Assembly: GCA_963920635.1 (NCBI GenBank)
Contig: OY987298.1
Coordinates: forward strand, 42,563,787-42,627,786
Reading direction: 5' to 3'
Length of the DNA stretch: 64,000 nucleotides
Source: Pseudeuparius sepicola
Taxonomy: Eukaryota > Arthropoda > Insecta > Coleoptera > Anthribidae
Both the position numbers and the translations under genes were made by a program. Positions 1 through 13,518 of this stretch are shown in pieces. The notes below the pieces were generated by a model. It worked only from the letters and a program-made list of their open reading frames with translations. It was not told where the DNA came from and ran no database searches. Positions within the stretch are counted from its first letter, which is position 1; every line of letters begins with the position of its first letter.

Positions 1-273
1 TTAAATGGAATTTTGAATTTTACAAAAAAACTTGCTATTGGCGTCATTGTTTCGACTGTTTGACAGTAGTTCTTTCTTCTATTAATTAATTTAGTGTCTG
101 TTAAGATGTTCCTAAAACTTTCGCATTTACTATTTTCTAAATCGAAAAATAAAAGCTTAGGGGATGAGTAACCTTTCATAAATACCCCTGTGCAGTCAAT
201 ATGTCATTGGAGATCTAAAGAATTCCGGGAAAACCGAATCTTTTACTGGTGGTTAGAGCAAATTCCAAATATA

Positions 274-1331
274 TAGTGTGGCCCATTTGGAATGGGGCCA
301 CCCCTGTAAAATTTTTATTTTTCATCCGATTTTAGCCTGGTTTTTTTTCTAAAGATAGGTCATAAAAAATTCTACTTTGGTGCAAAATTTCAGGTCTCAA
401 TCTCAATTTTCAAGCCCTACTACGATTTTTTTTTAATAAAAAATGACGAATCGTTTTGCGATCTTTTTATTTAAAATCTGACATCACAGCGTTAATCAGG
501 ACACCCTTAGACCCTCATATACCAAATTTGAATAAAAAATATGCACGGAATTCCCTTTTGCGGGTTGTCAAATTTCAGCAAAGTAGGAATTTTAAAGTCA
601 AGTGTGCTATGGAATCCCCTCAAAACAGTTGAATGCTCAACAGGACCACTCAAAGTGTTGATGTGCAAAGATTCAATACAAAAATATACAGGGTATTTTT
701 CTCTGGGCCATCTCAAAATGCTGAATTTTTATGAAACTTTATGTCTAAGATGATACATTTTCTGTGTGTTTCCTGTTGTGGCACACCAGCCACCTTAACG
801 AATATGGACTTACTGACTCGCAGGCTTCTGTATTTTTAGACTTAGTTCGTTTATAGGGGCTGGGGCGGTTTTGATATACTCTGTATATTTTTGAATTAGA
901 TCTTTGCGCATCAACACTTGAGTGGTCCTGTTGACCATTCAACTGTTTTGAGGGGATTCCATGGCACACTTGACTTGCCAGATGCCTTTAAAATTTATAT
1001 TTTGCTCAACTTTGACAACACCCAGAATGGAACTCCCTGTATATTTTTTATTAAAATTTGGTATGTGGGGGTTTTAGGGTATCCTTATTAATGCTGTGGT
1101 GCCAGATTTTAAATAAAAAAAAACGCTAAATGATTTTCGTCATTTTTTACTAGAAAAAAAATTCGTAGTACCTATATAGGTAGGCCTTGAAAATTGAGAT
1201 TAAGACCTAAAATTTTGCACCAAAATAAAAAACGAATTTTTTGTGACCTATCTTTAGAAAAAAAAATGGCTAAAATCGGATGAAAAATAAAAATTTTACA
1301 GGGGTGGCCCCATTCCAAATGGGCCACACTG
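274..1331. mobile_element. Long-inverted-repeat (foldback) element, family 1
   Basis: The ends are inverted copies: GTGTGGCCCATTTGGAATGG near 276 and its complement just before 1331. Pairing continues inward with gaps for roughly 450-500 bases per arm, through AAATTTTTATTTTTCATCCG and the segments near 440-640 and 900-1110. A TA dinucleotide lies on each side (272-273 and 1332-1333), as expected for Tc1/mariner-type insertion. No transposase is visible, so this is a non-autonomous element. The inner arm sequence also occurs in the elements at 45.2-46.4 kb and 63.0-63.3 kb. The small reading frames here are by-products of the arms. Confidence 0.8.
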
Positions 1332-1333
1332 TA

Positions 1334-3980
1334 GATCACTTCAATAGAATACCGCAAATATAGAGATGGCATATATCTATGACCTAAGTACCGCAGACAA
1401 ATGTTATCAGTTACCGTCCAAGACACTCTAAACAGTATAGTAGTATCCACAGTCAGGAAATTTAATATTTAAGTAGGTACCTACTCGGCGTGTAATGAAT
1501 ATGGTTGTATTCCCAATCCACATGCTAAATATTAGAATTAAATATTAAAAATAATAGGAAAATGACAAGTTCGTTTTAGCTAATAGTCGAAGTCTAAAAT
1601 AAATTTATATGGTTAACGTTTGGTATTTCTTCCATAGAACTATTGAGAAGGGTTTAGATATGTGTTTAATTGACAAAAATAGTCAGTTCCTATAATAATT
1701 CAATCACTGATCCGTGTTTCTCCTTCAGCCCAGTCTTTCAACATCTTGTAAATTGCTAGTACCAATCAGCCATACTTTGCCGAGTTAAATTGGATTCATT
1801 AAGCTCGCTGATGAAAACATGCCTCGTTATTGGTGCGGCTTTAATTTTAATCTCGCATAGGCTTAAAACAGAAACACCTGCTCAGTACCTCTTGTGCGAA
1901 TTAGTGCAATCTGTGAAGTAGACGTGATTTCTGCATGGCAGATTAGTTTAATTGAACTACTTTACACTTTCGTTTTAACCAGAACATTTGTAATAATAAC
2001 ACAAATAATATTTATCAGTGTCATTTTAATGGGTTATAATTAATTTGAGAATAAATTGGACGTGATATTTCCCCGCTTACAAACAAGTAGGTAGGTACTT
2101 ATAGTTGGAAAAGCTGCCTAATTATTTAAGACATTTCCGTGCACTTAAACCAATTTCAATTTAGAATCGCACAACTTCCGCATAACATTTTTACAAATAA
2201 ATATAGGAAAGGTAATATAAATAATATCAGTTTAGAAAACGAAAAATCACTCAGTGATTTGAAAACAACTACCATGGTTGAACGAACTTCTACAAAAATA
2301 AGTCGTCTTGTGTTTCGCCTTAAAAACGGACCATTTCACTTGAATTATTTGAGAATATCTTTTCAGTTGAGAGTTTGTGGTGGAATTAGAAAGAAGTGAT
2401 TTTGCATACATGGAGATAAATTAATACATCGTAGATATATTGGCACGCCTACTATATTCCTGAATGTTAATAATTGCTATGAATTGCACGAGGAAGTTTA
2501 AAGCTAATGGGCGTTTCAGGGATTGTTGTGTCCCGAAACCCACACAACAATAAACTCACGGTGGTCCAGAATAACGTGTAATTAGTGTTTTATGGTCAAG
2601 TGATTATTTATGGAGATTCAGCTCCTCGCGGGTGGATAATCCTAGGCCAGTTTCTTACTCAAAGTTTTTCTAACGATTACAAAGATACAATGTACGGACC
2701 TCTAGCATACAGGATGCGTGATGCGTGATACATATAGATACGTGTTTTCTGTTGAGCACGTTAAATTTAATGTTTTCGGCTGTAACTTTTGAACGGATTG
2801 GACATTTTCTTTAGGTGCCTTTTTTGTTTGTTTTTGATTATTTCTCCATTCTAGGCACAAAGAAGCTCGGAAAACATACAACTTATTACAAAAGCTTTCG
2901 GGGAAGCATGATTTTTTGAAAATGAGGGAAATAAAATTTTCTGTTTATTAAACATTTGAGCCACTTCACTAAAACTTCTTAGAATTTTCACAATTCAGTC
3001 TAATAATTTCGATCTTCTATTATAAAGTAAGTTTTTCTAACATGTTTTATTTAAACTGTATACCTACTTGAATAATTGCTTTTCCAACACCTGCTTTTTC
3101 AGATACATACAAGAATAAGCACCCTATATAGAAGTGTTCCACGAATTGAAATTTTGAAGTTGAGTGAGAGAGAAGACTACATTAAAAAGTACATTTAGTT
3201 GAAGCAATTAAGTATACCTAATTGAATTTAAATTTAAAACAGTCAAATGCGTTAGTTCACAAATATAATTGAGCGTCATTTGTTTTTGATTTCATAGCAC
3301 CCTAGATACAGATAGTTGGGCACTACACAGAAATAACAAATGGATATTTTTAGTCAAAATTGGCAAGTAATATCTAGTATTATTTTTTCGATTAAAAAGA
3401 TGCCTAAATTGGCCCGTTCAATATCCCGTAGCCTACTTAGATTTTTAGGGGTGTTAACACGAAAACCAGACAATGCATATATTTTATTTATGTCATCGTT
3501 TCGTGGCAAACATTGTTTTTATAAAAAAAATAGTTAAATATAATAAGTTCAAGTATAAAGAAGTATAACTTTTTCTAATAAACTTACTCCGTGTATGACC
3601 ATTTTATTACTTGTATGTATGTATTGTTTCTAAGAAAAAATATACGGTTTAAAATGTTATAAAATGTAGCAGAAAAACAAAGTTTGATTAGAAAAATGGT
3701 CTCTATATCTATGTGTTTGCTGTGTGCGCAATGGGGACATGAAAACTTTTATTATTTAGTTTTCCGTGATACAGTAGGTAGTTTTTAGTGAACGAAGACT
3801 GTTTTTGACATCTTAAAGGGGTCGGTTGGGAGGGGATGCAATGGTGAGAATGAACGAGTTCAGTATTGGCATACAGTTAAAAGAATAATATTATTTTTTT
3901 AACTGTGGTATTGGCATTATTGTGAAGAAAGAAAGTGACAGAATGGATCCAAGGGGAAGAAAGTTTAATAATCCTGTCGG
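1334..3980. other. Non-coding AT-rich region, no gene seen
   Basis: No recognisable protein, RNA gene or repeat structure. The stretches at about 1760-1925 and 2500-2660 are less AT-rich and not repeated in the window, so they could be host regulatory DNA, but this is only an impression from composition. The short reading frames at 2139-2399 and 3340-3537 have no recognisable domain and AT-driven codon use. Confidence 0.4.
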
Positions 3981-3988
3981 CTGTCAAT

Positions 3989-4462
3989 CAGGGCCGTCTT
4001 TAACCTATTGGAGGCCCTGGGCACATTAGGACAATGGGCCCCCTATGACCTTGACCGAGCACTATTTTGTTAGAATAGACAAATAAACAAAGAAAGGATA
4101 TGCCCGTTTCGACATTTTATATTATAATTCAATATTTATTTTTACACCGAATATAGTCGCTAACACAAAACCAAACAGGCAAACGACGATTTAATCCACA
4201 ATTTAATCAAAGAATACCTCAGAGCACAGTCAGTCAGAACTATAAACAAAACAAACGTCAAACGTCACAACACCACAGACAAACACAGTATACAGGACAG
4301 GGAAATTCCCAAAATTCCAGTGGGTTTATTTAAATCGGTCGGTCACATTGATTAACTATTAATTTGTTGAAAATATGAATATCACTTTTGGAACTAGGGG
4401 GCCCTATCGAACGCGGCGCCCTGGGCACGTGCCCAGAGTGCCCAGTGGGAAAGAGGGGCCTG
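3989..4462. mobile_element. hAT-type MITE with 8-bp target duplication
   Basis: The element starts CAGGGCCGTCTTTAACC and ends GAAAGAGGGGCCTG, partly inverted repeats that both contain a GCCCTGGGCAC or GTGCCCAG subterminal motif. It is flanked by an exact 8-bp direct repeat CTGTCAAT at 3981-3988 and 4463-4470. CAG...CTG termini with 8-bp duplications are the hAT superfamily signature. At 474 bp with no open frame it is non-autonomous. Confidence 0.9.
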
Positions 4463-4619
4463 CTGTCAATATGATGGTTTCTGCATTAGGTAGATATACT
4501 GTTTACGATTAGTGAAAAATATTGCAATTTACTCTTTTTTAGTTGTAGATTTAAAAAAGTAATGTGGAAGTAGTGGTAGCATTAGCAGCAGTTTTGTATC
4601 ACCTTTTACCGGTGAATAC

Positions 4620-5060
4620 GAACATTTCTGAACTATATTAACGGTCCATTGTTTATGTATGCGGGCGACCTAACTGTTTTCGCAGTCTTTACTCATTCTC
4701 CCTTCGCTTAGCGCATCGCTAGCAGCTACAATGGTACAGGTAACCGAAAAAAATCCCGTGGTCGGCATATAATGAGTAACCCAGATTTAAATTAATTACT
4801 CGGTTCGTTATTGCGAAGCCGGTACGCATTAATCTTCCGCGAATTACAAAAGCGGCTTTCTTCAAATTACAACCCGCGCATTGTAATAATCAGGTAGATC
4901 TGATTGCACTACTTAGGTCCAGCTAAAAGCTCTCAATTACCATAATGTTGCCGTTATCGCTGCGCGCGCCTCCATTGATACAACCTGCCTCTTAATTAAA
5001 AGACTGGCGGTACGGCCGGTTTAATTGTTATGGTGTCGTGGCTTTTGCCTCAAAATTTTT
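4620..5060. promoter_or_regulatory. Unique block with homeodomain-like sites, possible enhancer
   Basis: This block is less AT-rich than its surroundings, is not repeated in the window, and has several TAATTA/TTAATTA-type homeodomain core sites near 4790-4800, 4990-5000 and 5020-5030 mixed with GC-rich words. Long unique non-coding blocks of this kind are often conserved cis-regulatory DNA in insects. The call rests on composition alone. Confidence 0.2.
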
Positions 5061-6660
5061 GATACCTACTAATATTAGGCCAGTCTGGGGGGGGGGCCCG
5101 AGTTCGAAAGTACCTGTTTTGTGCGTTTTGGTCATAACAGCTGGATTAATCTTCAATCTGTTCAGAATAATGTGTATATACAACAACAATATGTGAATGT
5201 CTACTAAATCCGTGCGCCGCTAAAAAGTTGTTGACAATTTAAGATAAATATAGCCGTTTTTAAAATATTTTTCGGCAGCTTATTAGTATGGTAAAAATGT
5301 TCGGAATGCAATACCTATGTTCTCATTGAAAATAGCTACAAAACGGCGCTGGCCTAATTTTTATAAATGCAATAATTAACTTTGAAAATTGAAAATTTAA
5401 ATAATTGATCAAAATAAACAAAACTTATGCAAACTATTTACGATAGGCACCCCTTAACTCAAATATTAGGTGCATAGTTTTTTACATTAAAAATTATTAG
5501 AATTAACCATTATAACACTCAAAAAACAATATCTTGGATTAAAGTAAAATACGTTATGTTAATGAAATCTTGGCATTCATAATATGTGTCGAAGAAATAG
5601 ATTTTCAAATTAAAACCGTCGATGATATTCTTCAAAGGAAATCAGGAGCTAGACTCAAGTATATTAAATGGGTTTGGTTTTATACCTAATTATGTTAAAG
5701 TAGAGTCACCAAACAGGTTGTTTTGAAAAAATAAAACTTGACTCAAGTCCTGATGATCTTGTTACAATACACACTTGAATTTAATATTAGTAAAGCTTTA
5801 TTGCAATTAAGTCACAACAGTCTTAATTTAAGTAAATATAAACTTGATTCAAGTCCTGATTATTTTGTTATAATGCATACTAGACTTTAATCTTAGAATC
5901 TCGCCAGAGTCTTTCAGTGTTGATATAGTTTTAGTCAGGCTGCCATAGTGTTTTAAAAAGAAGTTGAAAATAGAAGATACTTCATCTCGTCAGCATGGGC
6001 TTAAGGGGCTATTATGGTCACATTTACATGTAGGTATTTTAATAAATAATTTTTCGGCGTTTCCGAACAAGCTGCAAATGATAAGTATGCATGTTTTTGA
6101 TATAAAACTGCTAAAGAAAAGATCGCATACCGTTTGCGCATACTAAAGTAGAGTTTCTATTGAATGTCATTTAACAATTTACATTATTTATTCAATGTAA
6201 ACGATCCTTGGTCATATATAAGCAAACAGTAGGCCATCTTTTCTTCAGTAGTTTTATAACAAGAACTTTCATCCTTATCATTGGCAGCCTATTCAGAAAC
6301 GGAAAAAAAATATTTATTAAAATACAACTTCACGTGACCCCTTTGGCCCCACACTGAGGGTCTGACTATGGTTTTCCGAGGAATCTTCTATTTTGAACTT
6401 CACTTCAAAACACATGGCAGCCTAACTAAAATCATATCAAAACGCATTGTTTTAGAATAAATAAAGACTCACTGTGATGAAGAACCCAGGTTGATTATCT
6501 AATTCACACTTTGGTCTCGTGAAAGGCATATACTGAGTAAAATCGTATCTAAATATCTGTCTCTAGATCTGGGTCTATAACGATTGATGATACTGGGCCG
6601 TGTGCTCGCTTAGCGAGTCCAGACAGGCGAATTTCAGAAAGTGGGGGTGCAGTGCATGCC
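5061..6660. other. Non-coding AT-rich region with a weak direct repeat
   Basis: No gene seen. An imperfect direct repeat about 106 bp apart contains AACTTGACTCAAGTCCTGAT at 5735 and AACTTGATTCAAGTCCTGAT at 5841, with a more diverged relative near 5650. This could be a short decayed tandem repeat. A run of nine G lies near 5090. Confidence 0.4.
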
Positions 6661-6666
6661 TGGATG

Positions 6667-6760
6667 TTTTTATTCTAAGGAATCGAATTATTCAATTATA
6701 GAGACCCTTTTAATTTTATTCTAAGGAATCGAATTATTTAATTATAGAGACGCTTTTAAT
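6667..6760. repeat. 47-bp tandem duplication
   Basis: The unit starting TTTTATTCTAAGGAATCGAA at 6667 is repeated directly at 6714 with only a couple of substitutions. There are two copies, with no coding potential. Confidence 0.85.
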
Positions 6761-6764
6761 CTGA

Positions 6765-9285
6765 TAGATTTGTTTTAAGAAATTCCTAGATTTCTAGTTT
6801 TGAATAAGAATTCGGCTGCGTTTAACGAAATAACTTCAGTTTAAGACCAACTTGGGATCTGAACTGAAATGCAAATAAATTTAATTTAAATATCTGGATC
6901 TTTAAACTAAAATAGTTTCTTTCATTTTAGGGCGCTAACCAACGAATTAAGTGTATTCAATTATTAACAAACGTTATAAAATTAATTAAAAGTAATGTTT
7001 TTATTTCAAGAGTACAGTATGTCAAATGAAAATCAAAATTTTAAAGACATAGGTGTACTGAATTTAAGATACTTTTTTTCTGTGAAGTGGTTATATATTT
7101 TAATAGCACTATTTTTCCTTCCCAAGTCTGGAAGGGGGGGACTGTCCCCCTCTACTGACGTCCCAAAATAAGCGAAAAAAGAAGTACGCGAAAGACAAAA
7201 AATCCTAGTTGAATTGTTTTGATCAATGTTCACCTCGACAGTGTTCAAATAAGTGGAGGGTTTTAGAAAAAATCTAAATATCGGGTTAACATAAAACTTT
7301 AATGAGTTACGGTGGATGTTAAGTACTCCAAAAGAAGCTATTACCTCTATTAGTTACCTATATTAGCACCTTATCCGGCATAATGGCAAATATACCTTCT
7401 GCACATTCTTGCCTTTGGAAATCCAACGTTTCCTTGGTAGAATCAGTGAACTATGTAATGGTTTATAGCATGATCTCAGCCTACTTTCTGTTGGACCTCT
7501 GGAGCTCTTTTTCGCCGACATTTAAGTAAGCATTCATGCCTGGTGAACTCTCACAACATTATTTATTGATTACCCACTACTTTCCATGCGATATTCGTTC
7601 GTTGCATGAATCGGTATTGTGCACGCATGCACCATACACCTGCCACATTAGAATTTCGCAAATTACGAATAGCCTCTTATATCTCAATAAACGCCAAAGC
7701 GGCGTGCTGTCCGCGACGTGCTTGCAATGTTTTATCGACGGCGCGCCGAAGTCTGACAACCTAAGGACTCCCCGAAGAACGACTAGAAAGAGCTACGATA
7801 GCGCACGAGGGTGAGAAATTCTGCGCGTCCACGGTAATCACCTGCAACAGAAAAGTGGCACTGCGAGAAAAGACATCTATAAAATGCGAATAAAAATAAT
7901 TGAAGAGAAACCCCGCGAGAAATGGCATCCGTTTTCGATGAGGCGAGGAATATTAGGGTCTCCGCGAACAAAGGATGTCAATTTTTATGGCGGTGTTACA
8001 TTGGAACACGCGTCGACAAATTATTTCCGAGACCTGCGATGATTGGCTCTCAACATGGTAATCTAAACGGGTTCGTCGAGTTTTTCAGGCCTTTTTTCTA
8101 TAAGGCGTCTTTTCATTGAGGTCGGTCCGGTACAAAGAACGAGCTCCTGCCGTTAAGTGCGATCGCGTGCACCGCGTTTTTGCGCCGCGATCCCGCATAT
8201 TTGTAATTGCTATATATATTGCTCATTTGGCCACTTTATCGGTTTACATATTTATTAATCGCAGAGGCATCATCAGTCTTGCGTGACTTCTTTCGAAGCA
8301 ATAAACCGCTCCTCTAACGAATCAATCCACGGTAATAATATCCAAAATTTCAATTTATAAAGTTTTCCTTTAAGGTACATTTTTATGTTCGAGAAATCTG
8401 GACTTGCAGCTGCAGGATGTTTTATAGTAAACCGATGTTCTACAGCCGTACCAAGTACCACAGATAACGTAACCTAGATTGGCAGATCCTTTGTTCTCCG
8501 AATTCGGATTCGCCTCAGAGTCACCTATTAGAAAATATTCCAAAACCCTACTTTATAGTCTCAAAAACTGTCGACGGCAGTCAAGAAGTGCAATAAATCC
8601 ATTCCCTCTGCCGGTGGCCCCTCCTCTCTCAAAATGGAAGGCTCATAGGCAATTCTACCAGGGGCGCTCATTATGAGAGTATTGTGTAAAAAATACTGCG
8701 AACCCGCACAGGCGATTTTGTATTTATGAATAGGTAGAGGTAGGTAGGTACAGAAAAAATAATAATAAGGCAGACAGCGTTGCAGTTCTATAACAACCAC
8801 TATAAGTTATCACAACTACGAAATTGCTTCAACTCTAGTGTGGAAGTACCTATTTAGGTTACACATTTATGTGGTAGGAGTGTTATTTTAACGTTTTATC
8901 ACAGATAACGTAACCTTATAGATGAATGCTAGGGAAGGACAATGTAGGATTATATAATATAAGTTATAATGACCATTTTTCTCCCTTGGATAATATACAA
9001 TGTGACAAAAAATAAGGTCTGTATAATAAGGGAATTTTTTGCAGAACTATTTAAAATTTGACTTTTCCAGCAGTTTGTGCTTGTACAAGGATAAAAATTA
9101 CGTTCGCAAAAGTGGTCACGTCGTCACGTGGTAACTGTCAAATTTGACATTTGACAAGAAAAAAACGTCAGTTATTTATCGAAATATCGAAACCACATAA
9201 AAAATTCCTATATTCTATATTATGCTTTTGCAGTTTGAAATAGCGCAAAGGAATTCTGGATGTTTCATTAAGAAGAACATACAGC
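6765..9285. other. Non-coding region, mixed composition, no gene supported
   Basis: Short reading frames at 7536-7814, 7922-8119 and 8479-8676 show no recognisable domain. The part from about 7490 to 8180 has richer GC and CpG words (GGCGCGCC, CGCGAC) and is single-copy in the window, so it may be host promoter or enhancer DNA. The word ACAGATAACGTAACCT occurs twice (about 8460 and 8901). No RNA gene was seen. Confidence 0.35.
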
Positions 9286-9291
9286 GTGTCC

Positions 9292-10075
9292 CGCTCTGAT
9301 GTCCGGAAGAGAGAAAAGTTTTTTTATTGATGGGGTTTATGACAAGAAGTCACTCTTTATAAAAACTCCTGCTTGTTCCAAAACGCCCAAAACTGTTAAA
9401 ATGATTTTTTATACAGGGTGTTCAGTATTTAGAATTTAGAAAAATGTTAGTCACTAAGAGTAAAGTAGAGAGTACCGTTGTTTTTGACGATATCGAAAAA
9501 TACTATCAGGGATGTCATTTAGAATCCATAAGGTGTAAAAATGTTGAGGTTTCAGCAATTTATGTTTATTTTTTTTAACAAGTCGGGCAGCTAATTTAAC
9601 TGTGCCACTTTATTTGATATTTGCAGAATTTGTACAATATTCAATTTCTTTAATATTATTACGTCAATTTATTGCTAACAATATGGATAATTTCATGAAC
9701 AAGGAATAATGTTATTTAAATGTACAAAAATAAATTTCAATTTCTATTATACAGGCAAGAATCAGGCCTTGTTAAAAAAAATCATCATAAAATGCTGAAA
9801 ACTCGAATTTTTAACCACCTGTGAATTCTAAATGACATCCCTGATAATATTTTTCGATATTGTCGAAAACAACGGTACTACTTTATTATTGGTGCATAAC
9901 AATATTTTTCTAACTTTTTCGAAATACTGACCACCTTGTATAAAAAAATCAAAAATATTTTAACAGTTTTGGACTTTTTGGAACAAGCAGGAGTTTTTAT
10001 AAAGAGTGACTTTTTGTCGTAAACCCACGAATAAAAAACTTTTCTCTCTTCCGGACATCAGAGCAGGAGACGCTG
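9292..10075. mobile_element. Foldback element, TA target duplication
   Basis: The terminal inverted repeats are long: CAGCGTGTCCCGCTCTGATG at the left is matched by the complement ending at 10075. The arms pair, with gaps, over most of the element, including AAAACTCCTGCTTGTTCCAA near 9363 and its complement near 9980. TA flanks both ends. No transposase is present, so it is a non-autonomous TA-targeting element. Confidence 0.85.
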
Positions 10076-10077
10076 TA

Positions 10078-11780
10078 TGTTGATATATAGGTACATCTTT
10101 GCCCGGGGACACACTGTATTTCACAACTTACAAATTATGAGGTAGCGTAAAGATAACGCACATTCTAATTATGCTACTACCTATTTAAAAAAATTTATAG
10201 TTTATCCGCCATTTAAGATTTAAGTAAATAACATTAGTGAAATATGCTTATTATACCTGATCTTACAATCCACTCTCTCGATATTGTTTCGTTCGGGGAG
10301 AATCTATGCATGACAGCATGGCCTGCAATATTCTTGCAATTCATAAAAACTTGTTACCCTTTCTTCTTTTCTTCGGATTCCTTTGATTAGGTTCCTGGCA
10401 CTCTATATTACCCATTATTCAAACCAAACTACGATTCGAATAACAATATAGGTAGGTACACTTCCGATTCCGATTAAGAGCAGAGATCGAATGAATAATA
10501 CTATTTAGCCCCTAGCAATATTTGTAAATGGGGAGAAGTAGCCGTAGGATTATACCAGAGAACACCCTTCCTTGTTCTCTGATTATACTCAGTTTTAGTG
10601 CATGTCATAAAGTACCCACCTCGTATTAATTACAAAGAAACCGGAATTATTTTAATATTCTGCCCGGACTAGCGTGTTCGGTTGCTATGACAACATCCGT
10701 ATCGATCGGGGGGCGGAGACCTTTTCGGCGTAAACAATAATCACCCAGAATTTTTATATTTTGGCGGTGATTGAAGGAACAACCCGCAATCTGTGCAAGT
10801 ACCAAGCGCATATGAACTATGAACGAGCGAGCAACTTGTGGACTGACGGCTGGTACACCAAAAGCTGCGCTCCGCTTGAAAAGATTCCTGCAAGTATATG
10901 TAAGAGCATTTACAGTGATATATCACATAGTATAACTATATACCTATAAGTGGAGGGAGTGTTAATTATTCATATATAGGCGATACCTGAAGTTCTGAAG
11001 TAGTATTTGCCTTCTGACTTTTTTGGTGAAAAAAAAAAACATATTATACCTGGGTTGTAACGGAATTTTTGTAGTAAAACTCCCTTACCACGTTTAAATT
11101 AATTATTCTCATTCTCCGAATGTCTTAACAATGTTTATTTGTTGATAAAATACGAAAATATCAAAACAATCGCAATTTGGTAAAGTCCATCTAGCGACGA
11201 CGAGATGCAGTAGGTACGCCTAAGTATAGATTTTTATTGTGACGTAGTGCGATCACCGTTTCAAAGTATAATGTAAAGGATGTGCGAAGATATGCTTCTC
11301 GTAAACAGACTATATCTAACATTCTGACAACGCAACGTTACGCAACACGGCGAACACCGCACGCGCCTTTTTAAATTCACCAGTTTCGACGAATCGCTTG
11401 CTCTTGCGGAATCTTGCGCCTTGTGCCCCCACAAAATCCGACTGAAATTTAAACGCGCAAGCGAGAGCGAACACACCGTGCCTGCTGCCGAGATAAAGAG
11501 AGACGAGACGGGCGTCGGAGAATGTACATTTGCTGTGCCAGACTCCAGACTTTTATTTTGTTATTCATCCAGTGTATTGTTGTTTCGTTATAATACGTAC
11601 TATGTAAATAATCTTGCATCACAAAATAGCAGACATTCACAACATTTTTTCTCTGGTTTCTACTCGGAAACCTCTACTGTTTATGTTTTTTCTTAAATGA
11701 ATTAAAGATTATTCAAAATTACCAGTAGATAGACCTATACATTATTTTTTGAAGCCTTAAAATTAACGTTTTTGGGTGTG
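10078..11780. other. Non-coding region, no gene supported
   Basis: The segment around 10640-10740 has an RFX X-box-like site (10681-10694) in a GC-richer context. The segment around 11270-11540 is rich in CpG and purine tracts and could be promoter-like. Reading frames at 10761-10949 and 11421-11696 show no recognisable domain. Confidence 0.3.
10681..10694. promoter_or_regulatory. RFX X-box-like motif
   Basis: GTTGCTATGACAAC fits the RFX X-box consensus GTHNYYATRRNAAC at every position. RFX factors drive ciliary genes in animals. No gene could be tied to the site. Confidence 0.3.
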
Positions 11781-11802
11781 GCACCTCAAGGGTGGTACAG
11801 GG

Positions 11803-12142
11803 TGATCCAATAAGTAACGTATTTAGAACGGCGGGACCGAACCCATTTCGGAATTTGAAAATATTCACTCCAGCTTGTAAATTTGAAGATATTGGGATTT
11901 CCCAAGACTAATTTTTCTTCAAATTTTTAAAAAATTTCGCCTGCGGCGCATTTTTAGAATTATTTTAAATGTCCTTGTTTAAAAAAAGACACAAAAATTG
12001 TCCCTCCACCACTCCAAATTAATTCCTATATATGGATTAATAAAAAATAAAAATAACTAAAATAAAATGGAATAAGTCCTTGTCGGGCGAGCCCCGCATT
12101 TTCATGCGGCACCCGGCCCCACAAAATCTTGAGCCGGTCCTG
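11803..12142. mobile_element. Partial hAT-like element with an internal dispersed repeat
   Basis: The right end, CTTGAGCCGGTCCTG at 12128-12142, is the complement of the CAGGGCCGGCTC hAT-type terminus seen at 51828. The preceding GGGCGAGCCCCGCATTTTC subterminal matches the one at 52.7 kb. The internal part (ACAGGGTGATCCAATAAGTA near 11805, then TTCGCCTGCGGCGCATTTT near 11936) is colinear with 51.91-52.14 kb. No matching left terminus was found, so the copy is truncated or rearranged. Confidence 0.6.
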
Positions 12143-13290
12143 ATCAGCCCCCCCTAAAAATACGACCTAGTTACGTCTATGTCCACAAGGTATACTGTTG
12201 CTTTGACACTTGATCTTGATATACAGTAGTTTTGGTTGGTTCAATCATGGATCTATAGAAATCGGCGCATAAATTCAAGAATCTGTTCAGTGTACCTGCG
12301 ACGGGTCTGGGTTGGTGGCCCAGTGCTATACACAGAAAAAAAACTTCTTTTGATTTGAGTATCAAAATTTCCTTAAAATCTGGTCATCAAAATAATGAAA
12401 TGTGTACTTAAATTGAAAACATGTCTTTGTTTCAAATGAATTCATTTAACTAAATGAATGAAATAGTTTTCTTGTATGGTACACTTATATCAAGTAAATT
12501 ATTTTAAATCAACGAAGTAAATATTTACATCAAAACTTTCTTTCATTAAAATTAGAGCCTCGCATTATCTTAAACCAAAGAAATAAATTAACAATATTTA
12601 TTTATTTTTTAAATACCAAGTACCTCCGTGTAAGTACAGATCTAGATACCAATACAAGATCACTAAATTTTTTAACTTAAGTAGTACGTTAATAAGTTTA
12701 AGTTATCAATGGCTTTAGTTTTAGAGAATCGACTATTATTTCTTTGTAAAAAGAGCATAGCTCCACCACTCCCTCATTTACGGCTTCGGACTGCTGTTTG
12801 CCTAATATTATTGAGCAATATTTTATCAGTACTAATGAGAGGCGTATAAAAGGGTGCACGTAGTTTGCGGTCGGCGCGGTCGAAAATTCCAGTGTTCACG
12901 GGTTTGAGAAAGGGCATTTGTGTGTAGTTATGGAAGTCGACAATATCTTGCGTAGCTGGGGTATGCCATATGAAATAATTCAAAGTTTTAAAGGTGAAAT
13001 AATACGTAGAAAATAAAAGCCAGCGCAATAAATAACATATAGGATCGGGGATAGATTATTACGGATATTTTATAATTAGCTAGTGTTTCTCCTCTGATTT
13101 TTCTGAGAGCTTCTTTCATTTCTTCTTAGCATAAGGATTAAAATTATAATATTTTTTTCTTCGGTTTGCAATTTTGAGTCACAGTGAAGCACTGCCCCTT
13201 ATCAATATAAAAAATTTGTATAAATAATTATTCAATTCAAGTTACAGAAAAGTAAAGTTAAAAAATGTAAAAAAACAATTCTTTTATATT
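12143..13290. other. Non-coding AT-rich region, nothing recognised
   Basis: No domain-bearing reading frame, RNA gene or clear repeat was seen. The 84-residue minus-strand frame at 12774-13028 has no recognisable similarity. Confidence 0.4.
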
Positions 13291-13291
13291 A

Positions 13292-13413
13292 CTTAACTCT
13301 ACACACAAAAACTTTGTTTTTTGCACTCCATGCGCGTCTTAGATTAAATCATCTCCTAACATGGTTAGCGAAATGCCGAGTGCAAAAACAATGTTTTGGT
13401 GTGTGGAGTTAAG
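13292..13413. mobile_element. Small MITE, 122 bp
   Basis: Inverted ends CTTAACTCTACACACAAAAA and its imperfect complement ending GGAGTTAAG pair over about 37 bases around a 45-base spacer. A related end-like word (GTGTGGGGTTAAG) occurs at 14280. No clear target duplication was seen. Confidence 0.6.
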
Positions 13414-13518
13414 CAAATAAGAAGTAATTTTTAAGTGCCAAAGATTCCTGTTTCCCACTTAGTTAAAAAATGTTAAAATGTTTTGGCCTACACCTACAGC
13501 TGTTTACACTATCATAAA

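Noticed and set aside
507..969. Overlapping short frames on both strands at 0.5-1.0 kb
   Set aside because: They fall in the arms of the foldback at 274-1331. The same peptides recur at 45.3-46.2 kb from the same repeat, so they are not genes.
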